Below, in pieces: positions 8,196 through 16,834 of a stretch of 64,000 nucleotides of DNA (the stretch's first letter is position 1; every line of letters begins with the position of its first letter). The translations under genes and the position numbers were made by a program. Below the pieces are notes generated by a model. That model was not told the origin of the DNA, ran no database searches, and was given only the letters and a program-made list of their open reading frames with translations. The DNA comes from Bacteroides sp. (GTDB lineage Bacteria; Bacteroidota; Bacteroidia; Bacteroidales; Bacteroidaceae): NCBI GenBank assembly GCA_019414725.1, contig DXLM01000005.1, forward strand, positions 1-64,000. Reading direction: 5' to 3'.

Positions 8196-10700
8196 TTAGT
8201 TGTCCTTCCCGTCGTTTAAAACCTTCTTGGCTTCCTTAATTACGTCAGCTATGCAACTTAATGCTTCGTCTGCATGTTGTCTGGCTTCATCACTTAGATC
8301 TGTGTTTCCCCGATGAAACTCCAGCCATTGTAAGGCCGGTATAGCTTTTCTAGCTTCAATCATGGTGAAAGTAGGAAGCATTTTGTGGGCTACGTTACAC
8401 AAATCTGCCATGTCCTTATTGCTTAGAGCCTGTTTCATACGTTCATAATTCTTCGTACTTTCTCCGATGAAAGTTTCCAGAATCTCATGTGCAGCGGCAG
8501 GGTCATCACCCGAAAAAGCTGTGAGGGGTGAAAAATTATATGTACATTCTGTATCAGACGGTTTACTGTCTGTTTGTACTGTATTTCCTTTCCAGTCTTC
8601 TTGTATGTGAGTTTTGAAAATTTTCAACAGCTCAGTCTGATTGAAAGGTTTATGCAGACATCCGGCAAAGCCCTGTGTGCAAAAATCAGTTTCATCCATA
8701 TCGCTTCGGGCGGTGATGGCTATGACGGGAATGTTTTTAGCCTGTGGAACATCGAGGCTTCTCAGTTTCTGGAGTAGCTCAAAGCCGTTCATTGCAGGCA
8801 TTTGTATATCAGTAAAAACAATATCAAATGTTTCTGAAGCTATCAGCTTGAAGAGTTCCTCCGGCTGTGTACAGCATTTTATGACAGGAGGAATGTTATG
8901 TTGGGCATGATTGAACAGGTCATAAATCATGACTTCTGTCAGATTGAGCTGGATACGGTCGTCATCTATTAACAGAATACGCCATTGCTTTTTGTCGTCC
9001 GACAGTGTTTCGACTTGAGTTATTGGTGCTTTCGTTACTTTGGGTAAGAATAGTACAACCTGAAACATACTTCCTTTTCCGGGAGCACTTTCTATGGTTA
9101 TTTCGCCGTTAAGTAGTTCAACCAGTTTCTTTGTAATAGACAGACCAAGTCCGAATCCTTCTTGTCCCTGCGCACTTTGTAAACGAGTAAAAGCTTGGAA
9201 TACACGTTGCTGCTCTTGAATACTCATACCGCAACCGGTATCTTCTACGCGGAAAGTAAACCGGTTTTGCTCATAATCTACTTGAATTGTGATACTTCCT
9301 TGTGAAGTAAATTTCAGTGCATTCGATATCAGGTTTTCTGCAATCTGGCGTATGCGGAAAGGATCACCTTCAAGATTAAGCGTACGTGGTATGTTCTCTT
9401 CGAAGTTGAGGGTTAGTTGTTTCTTTTCTGCTCCGGGCAAGAAGCTGGTATAGATACTTTCGAACAGTTCATGTGGATTGAACGTTACGGGGTGAATATC
9501 CATTTTTCCTGCTTCCAGTCGGTGGTAGTCAAGAAGTGAAGTAATCAGGTCCAGCAGATGATTTGCCGAACTTTTCATATTATGTAAGTAAAACTGCTGA
9601 CGACGGTCCTGTACCAGTCTGATTAACAAATCTATATATCCGATAATGGATCCGGCAGGAGCTTTGATGTCGTGCGTGATGGTAAGCATCAGTTTCTCTC
9701 GTGCCACAAGTAGATTTTCAGCATATAGTTTAGCTTTTTCCAGTTCTTTACGGTAATGGTTACTTCGTGTTATATCTCGCCAGATAATGGTAAAGAAAAT
9801 AAGCACAAGCAATACAGCCAGAATAGCAATCGTTGCCATTGTCCATGCAGCCTGCTGGCGGATGTCTTGTTCGTGCGCTATGCGGACTTCCATTGCCTTT
9901 TGTTCATCATCCTCTATATTATCCAGCAGCTGATTTACACGCTGGCTCACCCTTCCTCCTGCAATACGCAGCTGGTTGATGCGTGCGTCAAGCGTCCGCA
10001 TACTTTCTTGTCTTGTCTGGAAAACCTTGTGCTGTATAGAAGTCAGCATAGTAGCAATGGTATCAACCGGATTGTAAGCTTCGTCTATTGTATCTGTATA
10101 TTCTTCCTGGATGATATTGTCCACTTGGGTTGAGTCGGGCTTACCGGGAGAAAATACATCGGCAAGTCTGCGGAAAAACTTTTTGGGCTTATGATGAATA
10201 GTATATGAGTTACGGTGGGTAACCGCGCGTCGGCGTACGTGTGTACTGCTCAATATGGAGTCTTGCTGCATAATCAGACTATCCAGCTGCTGCCGGTACA
10301 ATTCGTCTGTGGGGCTTTGCTTCATGGCTTCGAGCACCAGTACCATGTTTTGCTCTTTATTCCGCAGCAATGAACGTACTGTATCCAGACGCATCTGTTG
10401 CAATGTATCAGTCAGAAGTTGCTGAAGAGAGTCTATAAGGGCGCTGGCTTCTTTCATCGCCCTTTTGTATTTAGGATATTCATTAAGTCGTCCGATACGT
10501 AATGTCTGTCCGATAATTTCTGCTTCGTATAGTTGGGTTACAATCTGGTGCGTTGTTTTCCTCCGGTTACTGATCGTTTCTTCCAGTCCCGTAGGCGTAG
10601 TGAGCAATGTCATTTGCTGGTGAATGTATCCGATAGCTCCGAAAAGCAAGCAAATGAGTAAAATATATCCGAAGGCAATTTTCGTTGAAGTAGAAAACAT
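8196..10700 (-). CDS. Hybrid sensor histidine kinase with receiver and HPt domains
   Basis: An 834-residue membrane phosphorelay kinase. A transmembrane helix at about 9-27 and a second at about 287-306 bracket a long, helical, proline-poor sensor region. HisKA has H343 (ITHDIKAPAG); the ATPase domain has the N box around NLISNALKF (456-464), VEDTGCGM (485-492) and GFGLGL (515-520). A receiver with D580, D631 and K684 follows, then a C-terminal HPt domain with H772 (AHKMLPTF). The order predicts H343 to D631 to H772 to an external receiver, most simply the NtrC-type regulator next door. It starts 2 bases after the MATE gene and is probably in one operon with it. The signal sensed is unknown. 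Confidence 0.92.
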   Translation of the reverse strand: MFSTSTKIAFGYILLICLLFGAIGYIHQQMTLLTTPTGLEETISNRRKTTHQIVTQLYEAEIIGQTLRIGRLNEYPKYKRAMKEASALIDSLQQLLTDTLQQMRLDTVRSLLRNKEQNMVLVLEAMKQSPTDELYRQQLDSLIMQQDSILSSTHVRRRAVTHRNSYTIHHKPKKFFRRLADVFSPGKPDSTQVDNIIQEEYTDTIDEAYNPVDTIATMLTSIQHKVFQTRQESMRTLDARINQLRIAGGRVSQRVNQLLDNIEDDEQKAMEVRIAHEQDIRQQAAWTMATIAILAVLLVLIFFTIIWRDITRSNHYRKELEKAKLYAENLLVAREKLMLTITHDIKAPAGSIIGYIDLLIRLVQDRRQQFYLHNMKSSANHLLDLITSLLDYHRLEAGKMDIHPVTFNPHELFESIYTSFLPGAEKKQLTLNFEENIPRTLNLEGDPFRIRQIAENLISNALKFTSQGSITIQVDYEQNRFTFRVEDTGCGMSIQEQQRVFQAFTRLQSAQGQEGFGLGLSITKKLVELLNGEITIESAPGKGSMFQVVLFLPKVTKAPITQVETLSDDKKQWRILLIDDDRIQLNLTEVMIYDLFNHAQHNIPPVIKCCTQPEELFKLIASETFDIVFTDIQMPAMNGFELLQKLRSLDVPQAKNIPVIAITARSDMDETDFCTQGFAGCLHKPFNQTELLKIFKTHIQEDWKGNTVQTDSKPSDTECTYNFSPLTAFSGDDPAAAHEILETFIGESTKNYERMKQALSNKDMADLCNVAHKMLPTFTMIEARKAIPALQWLEFHRGNTDLSDEARQHADEALSCIADVIKEAKKVLNDGKDN

Positions 10701-10702
10701 AG

Positions 10703-12028
10703 TCAGACTCCTTTTCCCGTTTTATATCTGAATCTGAGATAATACATAATTCCGGCGCTGGTCAAGCCGAACGGGAAAGCCATCCATATACCGGTGATTC
10801 CCCAGTCGAAAACAAAGCCGAACAAGTATCCCAAAGGAAGTGATATAATGAAATAAGCAATAAATGAGAACAACATCATCAGGCGTACATCGGCAATGCC
10901 TCTCAAGGAATTGGCAAAATTGATTTGCAGTCCGTCGCCAAACTGGTAAAGAAGGAACGGAATAATAACCTGAGCTACCATGACAGCAACAGTTGCGTCA
11001 TCCGTAAACCATCCGCCCAAGTGGTTACGCAGCAGGTAAATAGGTATGGATGTACAGACTATCATAATCAGAATGATGTGAAAACCAATGTTTGCTGTAC
11101 GTCTTACATTGACTATATCCCTCTGTCCTAGAAAGTTACTGATACGTACAGATACAGCAGCTCCCATGCCATAATACATCATGAAGCATATTTGTGAAAC
11201 AGCAATCATAATCTGATAGCTGGCAAGCTCTGCACTTCCCAGCCAACCAACCATGATCGCACTCAGGCTGAAGGAAGCTGTTTCCATTCCCATTTGTGCT
11301 GCAATGGGCCATCCTAGTCTGTTCAGCAAACTGAAATCTGCTGTGTTGATTTTTCCCAGTCGGAAACCTTCTCTGAAACTCTGGTAACGACGGGTACCGA
11401 AAAACAGAACCAGATAAGCTATGACCATAAGAATACGTGATACCATTGTAGATATACCTGCACCTAGAAGGCCTAGTTCGGGCATACCAAGCTTACCGTA
11501 AATAAGGATATAGTTGCCGATAATATTCAGAATGTTACCACTTAATAATATCCACATGGATACTTTGGTATCGGTAATTCCATCGGAGAACTGTTTGAAT
11601 CCGTTGAACCATAATACGAATGGCAGAGAAACCAGCAATACCATAAAGTAAGGACGCATATGCGGTATCAGCTCATCAGGCTGCCCCATACGGTCAAGGT
11701 TCAGATAAAGTATAGTCATTACCAGGCATACGATCGCTGCCAGTACAGTATTGGCTGCAAGGCTGTTTTTAAGCGTTCTTCCTACCTCGCTTACTTTGTG
11801 CTGTCCGAACAGACTGCCCACAACGGGCGTCAGTCCATAGGCAAATCCTGTACTGAAGATAATGGCAAGATTGAACATGTTATTGACGAAGCTGGCAGCA
11901 GCCAGTTCTGTCGTACTGTGATGTCCGATCATCAGCGTATCAGCAAATCCCAATACGATAACTCCTATCTGTCCGATGACAATAGGAAGGCCTAACGATA
12001 ATAATGCGCGGTAATGTGACTGACTCAT
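10703..12028 (-). CDS. MATE-family multidrug efflux transporter
   Basis: A 441-residue integral membrane protein with about 12 hydrophobic segments in two similar halves, typical of the MATE (NorM/DinF-like) family. Such proteins export cationic drugs or metabolites in exchange for Na+ or H+. The beginning (LSLGLPIVIGQIGVIVLGFADTLMIGH) is the family signature region; the second half starts near LNRLGWPIAAQMGMETASF. The start overlaps the stop of the upstream M16 peptidase by 4 bases, and the kinase follows after 2 bases, so translation is likely coupled through the operon. The substrate is not predictable. Confidence 0.92.
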   Translation of the reverse strand: MSQSHYRALLSLGLPIVIGQIGVIVLGFADTLMIGHHSTTELAAASFVNNMFNLAIIFSTGFAYGLTPVVGSLFGQHKVSEVGRTLKNSLAANTVLAAIVCLVMTILYLNLDRMGQPDELIPHMRPYFMVLLVSLPFVLWFNGFKQFSDGITDTKVSMWILLSGNILNIIGNYILIYGKLGMPELGLLGAGISTMVSRILMVIAYLVLFFGTRRYQSFREGFRLGKINTADFSLLNRLGWPIAAQMGMETASFSLSAIMVGWLGSAELASYQIMIAVSQICFMMYYGMGAAVSVRISNFLGQRDIVNVRRTANIGFHIILIMIVCTSIPIYLLRNHLGGWFTDDATVAVMVAQVIIPFLLYQFGDGLQINFANSLRGIADVRLMMLFSFIAYFIISLPLGYLFGFVFDWGITGIWMAFPFGLTSAGIMYYLRFRYKTGKGV

Positions 12029-13263
12029 TTGATAGCTTTATAATATAGAATGTTACAATTCTCGGGTACAAAAGTACGGCATGCCGTATCTTGTATCTGT
12101 TCGACCGTTACCGAACGGTATTTTCCTACTTCCAGATTTATATCTTCCGCGTGTCCAAGCAATTCAAAGAATGCAAGGTTGGTTGCTACATTCAGGTAAT
12201 TGATGTTGTTGAAAATCTGTTCACTTTCGTAGCGGTTCTTTACCTTTTCCAGTTCTTCTTCGGCTACCGGAATCGTTTTCAGTTTGTCGAGCTCCTGCCA
12301 TACAGCCTCTTCTGCCTGCTCCAGAGTGATGCCCGAAGCTGGTTTTCCTGTAATATGCAGCAAACCCTCGTCGAGGCTTCCAGAAATATAGGCGTCGATG
12401 GAGGTAAAGAGTTTTTTCTCTTGTACCAATGTCTGTATGAATCGCGATGAACGTCCGTTTGAAAGCAAGTCGGTTATGATGTCGAATACGTGATATTCGG
12501 CATGGAACCGGTTACACATATGAAAGGCCATATATAAAGCATCTACCGGAACTTTTCGTTCTACGCTGCGTCGGCGTATCGCTGTCTGAGGCTTTTCTGC
12601 CGGCAGTTCACGTTTGGGTATATTGCGTGAAGGTATCGGACCGAACCATTTCTCAGCGAGGCGGACAGTTTCTTCAAATGAAATATGACCTGTAACTGCC
12701 AGAATCGCATTGTTAGGAGCATAGAAACGATAGAAAAAGTTCTTAACTTCATCTAGTGTAGCATTGGCTATATGGCTGATTTCCTTACCGATGGTCGGCC
12801 AGCGGTATGGGTGATCCTGGTAAGCCATTTCACGTAGCAAATGTGATGCGTCGCCATAAGGCTGGTTCAGATTCCGTTGCTTGAACTCTTCAATTACTAC
12901 CTGTCGCTGTACTTCCAGGCTTTGCGGGCTGAAGTCGAGGCTCAGCATACGGTCGCTTTCCAGCCAGAATCCTGTTTCTACGTTCTGATAGGGAAGGGTA
13001 ATGTAATAATTAGTAATGTCATTGTTGGTCCATGCATTGTTTTCCCCACCGGCATTTTGTACCGGTGCATCGTAATCGGGAATATTCACTGAACCGCCGA
13101 ACATCAGATGCTCAAACAGGTGAGCAAAACCGGTATGCTCCGGATCTTCGTCGCGTGCTCCTACATCGTACAGCAAATTGAGGGCAACCATTTGGGTTGA
13201 GTTGTCCTCATTGTGTACGATACGCAGCCCGTTGGGCAATGTATGATGGTTTACTTGTATCAT
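12025..13263 (-). CDS. M16-family zinc metallopeptidase
   Basis: A 412-residue M16 (pitrilysin/insulinase-like) peptidase. The inverted zinc motif HLFEH gives H48, E51 and H52; E126 in VVIEEFKQR is the likely third ligand. The N-terminal LPNGLRIV and C-terminal domain (from about 185) give the usual two-domain single-unit architecture of about 410 residues that works as a dimer. There is no signal peptide, so it is probably cytoplasmic, acting on peptides. It overlaps both neighbours by 4 bases (cyclophilin upstream, MATE downstream), which indicates a tight operon. Confidence 0.92.
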   Translation of the reverse strand: MIQVNHHTLPNGLRIVHNEDNSTQMVALNLLYDVGARDEDPEHTGFAHLFEHLMFGGSVNIPDYDAPVQNAGGENNAWTNNDITNYYITLPYQNVETGFWLESDRMLSLDFSPQSLEVQRQVVIEEFKQRNLNQPYGDASHLLREMAYQDHPYRWPTIGKEISHIANATLDEVKNFFYRFYAPNNAILAVTGHISFEETVRLAEKWFGPIPSRNIPKRELPAEKPQTAIRRRSVERKVPVDALYMAFHMCNRFHAEYHVFDIITDLLSNGRSSRFIQTLVQEKKLFTSIDAYISGSLDEGLLHITGKPASGITLEQAEEAVWQELDKLKTIPVAEEELEKVKNRYESEQIFNNINYLNVATNLAFFELLGHAEDINLEVGKYRSVTVEQIQDTACRTFVPENCNILYYKAIK

Positions 13264-14117
13264 TCTTTATCCGATTTCTCTATTACAGAAGCCTTCAGTA
13301 TACGTACATCCTTTTCCGGACGGTCCGTACGGTTAGTTTTTACAGCTTCGATACGTGCTACAACATCCATTCCGTCTACTACCTCTCCAAATATGGTATA
13401 GCTGCCGTCAAGATGTGGAGCTCCGCCTACTGTAGTATATGCCTGAATCTGTTCACGGGTAAATTTCAGAGCAGGTTCTTTCTTAACCTCAGCACGTGCT
13501 TGTGCTTCCAGTGTATCTTGCAGTGCCATCAGGCCTTCCATATCGTTTGCTTTACGCATCTTATAGATTTCTTTCATGTGCTTGCGTGCCAAAGCCTGAA
13601 ATACGGTGTCTAGTCTGGCTTCGTTCAGCTGGTTCTCCATATTGATCATCTGTGCTTCAGAGAATTTTCTTCCGGTTACAATATAAAACTGGCAGCCTGA
13701 TGATTCTCTGTTTGGATTGACTTCATCGCCCTGACGTGCAGCAGCAAGTACACCTCTTTTGTGGAAAAATTTCGGATTGATTTCTGCAGGAATAGTATAG
13801 CCTACATCACCGGTTCCTAAAGTTGTTGTGGTGTCGGTAGCAGTCTTGCTTTGCGGATCGCCTGCCTGAATCATAAAGTTTTTGATAACGCGGTGGAAAA
13901 GTGTACTGTCGTATACCCCTTCTTTTACCAGTTTTATGAAATTGTCACGGTGCTTAGGCGTTTCGTCATACAACTTTACAATAATATTTCCCATCGTGGT
14001 TTCCAGACATACAAGTGTTTCGTTTCCAGTCATCATAGATTTTTCTTTTTTTTGACTTCCGGTGCATGCAGCCATGCAACAGAGAATCAGGGTGAATAAA
14101 ATGATTGTTTTCTTCAT
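13260..14117 (-). CDS. Lipoprotein cyclophilin-type peptidyl-prolyl isomerase
   Basis: A 285-residue cyclophilin. A lipoprotein signal ends at C18 (CCMAAC), so it is anchored in the envelope. The isomerase core has FHRV (74-77, catalytic R76), Q84 in MIQAGDP, QFYIVTG (143-149) and DGSYTIFGEVVDGMDVV (237-253). A charged helical insertion of about 80 residues (152-230) separates the two halves; canonical bacterial cyclophilins of about 165 residues lack it. The role is presumably folding of exported proteins. It is the first gene of the operon with the M16 peptidase and MATE exporter. Confidence 0.9.
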   Translation of the reverse strand: MKKTIILFTLILCCMAACTGSQKKEKSMMTGNETLVCLETTMGNIIVKLYDETPKHRDNFIKLVKEGVYDSTLFHRVIKNFMIQAGDPQSKTATDTTTTLGTGDVGYTIPAEINPKFFHKRGVLAAARQGDEVNPNRESSGCQFYIVTGRKFSEAQMINMENQLNEARLDTVFQALARKHMKEIYKMRKANDMEGLMALQDTLEAQARAEVKKEPALKFTREQIQAYTTVGGAPHLDGSYTIFGEVVDGMDVVARIEAVKTNRTDRPEKDVRILKASVIEKSDKE

Positions 14118-14136
14118 ACAGTGTGTGTTTTGTCTG

Positions 14137-14144
14137 CAAAGTTA
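14137..14144 (-). promoter_or_regulatory. Probable -7 element for the cyclophilin operon
   Basis: TAACTTTG on the minus strand, about 20 bases ahead of the start codon. The matching -33 position (near 14164-14167) reads CCTG, so only the -7 box is convincing. Confidence 0.4.
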
Positions 14145-14230
14145 CAAAAAAGCCGTATCATTTCAGGATATTGTTTTTGTTTTTGTAGCTACCCGATATG
14201 GCTGTCTTTTCAATTTATCGGGAAGAATAA

Positions 14231-14275
14231 AAAAAACATCAGCATATTTTGGGGAAAACATGCTGATGTTTTTTT
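14231..14275 (-). terminator. Terminator after the phosphate transporter gene
   Basis: AACATCAGCAT (14235-14245) pairs with ATGCTGATGTT (14260-14270) and both flanks are A/T tracts, so the structure can terminate in either direction. Its position, 73 bases past the stop of the PiT gene, makes that gene the user. Confidence 0.75.
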
Positions 14276-14347
14276 ATTTTTTGTACAAAATACAGAAGCT
14301 TTTGTACGATTTATTTTGAGACTTCTAGCATTCTTATAATCAGGATC

Positions 14348-16636
14348 TTATTCTGTTAAACTAAGCATCTGTGCTTCCTGAGGAACATAATCTCCCTGGA
14401 AGAAACGGCTGGCACGAAGCAGGTGTCGCCAGATACTTACCAACTCTTGTGATTCCTGAAGAATGTTCAGATATACCATCGAAGCTTTCAGGCTTGTGCT
14501 GTCTGCTTCCTGCATGCGGTTCATCTGCTGTTTGCGCAATGCTGATATCTTATTCTTCAAAGCATCACCTTTTACCAAAATATCATCGGCTTCGGCATAG
14601 TTGTTGTTTTCGATGACTGTTTGAGTACGATCCATCAGCTGACAGAGTTCTTCACGTATTGGTAAGAATTCTGCGATGCAATCTTTTGATATCGGGTTGA
14701 AGTTGTTGTCTACGTGTTCCTTACAAGGTTCACAAATACGCTTCAAGCAGTATAACATCTGTTCGCAGCTGTTACTTCCCAGGTGGAACCATGTATTCTT
14801 TTCGATAGCAATAGGAATAGGTATACGACGTAAACCGAGAATTTCTTTACGACGACGTTTTTTCAACATTTTCTTTTGATCGTCAGTTGAACTCATTACT
14901 TTCTTCAACTGTTTCAAGTCTTCGTTGATGAATCCGTCGGTTACTTGCATATAAGCCTGTTCGGTATAGTTGATGTAGTCGGTCAATGTTTCTTTCACGT
15001 GCAGACGGAGCAGTGACAAGACTTCTGCTTTGTCTTTGCTTGCCATCATACGTTTGAACGTATCGTCCTGCTGTTCTGCCTTTTCTTTCTTGCTGTATTT
15101 AATGTTACTGCGAACCAGCAAGAATACTGCAACACAGATGAAGATAAACATTCCAACAAAGCTAGTGTAGAACATGATGGCAGTAACCAGTGCACAGATA
15201 GTAAAGGCTACGAAAGCTGTAATGAACCATCCGCCGATAACTGACAGCATTCCAGTGATACGGTATACAGCGCTTTCACGTCCCCAAGCACGGTCGGCAA
15301 GTGAAGAACCCATAGCTACGATAAAGGTAACGTATGTAGTAGAAAGCGGCAACTTCATTGTTGTACCGATAATGATCAACAAACCAGAAAGTACCAGATT
15401 GACTGCTGCACGAACCATATCGAATGCTGCTCCATTTTCCAGGATAACTTCATCCTTGTTGAAACGGCTGTCTATCCAGCGGCGCATTCCTACCGGAATT
15501 ACTTTTACCATGAATTCATTAATCGTTGTAGCGCGGCGTACGATGGTACGTGCCAGAGCAGATGAGCCGAACATTTCGTCACCCTCTTCCTGACGTGCCA
15601 GGTCGACAGATGTCTTGATTACGTTTTTAGCTTTCTTAGAGGTAGCAAGTGCATATACCATGATGATACCCGAAGCAAGCAGGAAGATGGCCGGAGTCTT
15701 GGCAGATGACATAAGAGAACTCATCATGAAGTCGTGTATACCTGCACCGTTCGAATTGGCAACGTAGTCGGTATAAGCTGAGAATCCGGCAAGAGGTACA
15801 CCGATAAAGTTTACAAGGTCGTTTCCAGCAAAAGCCAGGGCCAGTGCGAAAGTACCGAGTAATACGATGATGCGGAATACGTTTACCTTACACCAGTGAA
15901 GAATCTGCATCAGCAATGTAAAGAATACAAAGCATCCGGCTACAAGTAATGTCGTGTTTTGATCTATCCAGGCAAGTGATTCAGCACTCATAAACGGTGC
16001 ACTTTTCAAGCCTTTGATCAGAACGAAATATGAAAGTGATGTGACTGAAATTCCTCCGAATATACCAATTGTCCAGGAAAGATGTTTTTTATAGTTGAAA
16101 CTGAAAATGATTCGGGATATATACTGAACAAGAGTTCCGGCAATAAATGCGATAGCGACAGAGAGGAAGATACCCATGATAACGGACAATGCTTTTTCGG
16201 TGTTCATCATATCTCCCAATGAAAGAAGACCGGTTTCATCGCCGATAATTTTCAGAATAGCCAGAATAAATGTACCTCCCAATAATTCGAATACCATTGA
16301 AACGGTGGTTGAGGTAGGTAACCCCAGCGTGTTAAATACGTCCAGCAGCACAACATCCGTTACCATGACGGCAAGCAGGATACACATAATTTCATAGAAA
16401 CTGAAATTGGCGGGTTGGAAAATGCCGTGCCGGGCGATGTCCATCATGCCGTTACTCAAAATAGCTCCGGCAAAAACGCCGACTGCCGCTACAATGATAA
16501 TTGTCCTGTACCGGGCAACCTTTGCACCTACGGCGGAGTTCATGAAGTTAACTGCATCATTGCTGACACCTACCAGAAGGTCGAATATTGCCAGCATAAA
16601 AAGGAAAAATACAATTCCCAAGTAAAGAGTTTCCAT
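14348..16636 (-). CDS. PiT-family inorganic phosphate transporter with PhoU-like tail
   Basis: A 762-residue protein. The first about 520 residues are membrane-embedded and hold the two PiT signatures: GVSNDAVNFMNSAVGAKVA (about 23-41) and FAGNDLVNFIGVPLAGFSA (about 269-287), which form the phosphate/cation site. The last about 230 residues are a soluble, helical, charged domain of the PhoU/DUF47 type, fused rather than encoded separately. It is predicted to import phosphate with H+ or Na+ across the inner membrane. The length is well above that of E. coli PitA, because of the tail. It is a single-gene unit, divergent from purH. Confidence 0.92.
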   Translation of the reverse strand: METLYLGIVFFLFMLAIFDLLVGVSNDAVNFMNSAVGAKVARYRTIIIVAAVGVFAGAILSNGMMDIARHGIFQPANFSFYEIMCILLAVMVTDVVLLDVFNTLGLPTSTTVSMVFELLGGTFILAILKIIGDETGLLSLGDMMNTEKALSVIMGIFLSVAIAFIAGTLVQYISRIIFSFNYKKHLSWTIGIFGGISVTSLSYFVLIKGLKSAPFMSAESLAWIDQNTTLLVAGCFVFFTLLMQILHWCKVNVFRIIVLLGTFALALAFAGNDLVNFIGVPLAGFSAYTDYVANSNGAGIHDFMMSSLMSSAKTPAIFLLASGIIMVYALATSKKAKNVIKTSVDLARQEEGDEMFGSSALARTIVRRATTINEFMVKVIPVGMRRWIDSRFNKDEVILENGAAFDMVRAAVNLVLSGLLIIIGTTMKLPLSTTYVTFIVAMGSSLADRAWGRESAVYRITGMLSVIGGWFITAFVAFTICALVTAIMFYTSFVGMFIFICVAVFLLVRSNIKYSKKEKAEQQDDTFKRMMASKDKAEVLSLLRLHVKETLTDYINYTEQAYMQVTDGFINEDLKQLKKVMSSTDDQKKMLKKRRRKEILGLRRIPIPIAIEKNTWFHLGSNSCEQMLYCLKRICEPCKEHVDNNFNPISKDCIAEFLPIREELCQLMDRTQTVIENNNYAEADDILVKGDALKNKISALRKQQMNRMQEADSTSLKASMVYLNILQESQELVSIWRHLLRASRFFQGDYVPQEAQMLSLTE

Positions 16637-16667
16637 ATACTACTATAAAATGAATTTTTCAGTGTCG

Positions 16668-16675
16668 CAAAGATA
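16668..16675 (-). promoter_or_regulatory. Probable -7 element for the PiT gene
   Basis: TATCTTTG on the minus strand, about 32 bases ahead of the start codon. No good TTTG was found at the -33 position, so regulation by an activator is possible. Confidence 0.4.
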
Positions 16676-16779
16676 TGCAGGGGGTATTATATTGAAATGT
16701 CATAAATGTTACAATCGTGTTACAAAATGAAAAAGGGATTTTTTAGAATTTCTTCGCATGTTTATCTACTGGAAATTCG

Positions 16780-16787
16780 TAACTTTG
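16780..16787 (+). promoter_or_regulatory. Probable -7 element for purH
   Basis: TAACTTTG lies 47 bases ahead of the purH ATG. The expected -33 region does not show an exact TTTG; only TTTA is nearby at a short spacing. The leader shows no obvious riboswitch fold. Confidence 0.42.
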
Positions 16788-16834
16788 TGCCCTAAACATA
16801 GAATTATTATAGTAATTACTAAAATATTATAGCA

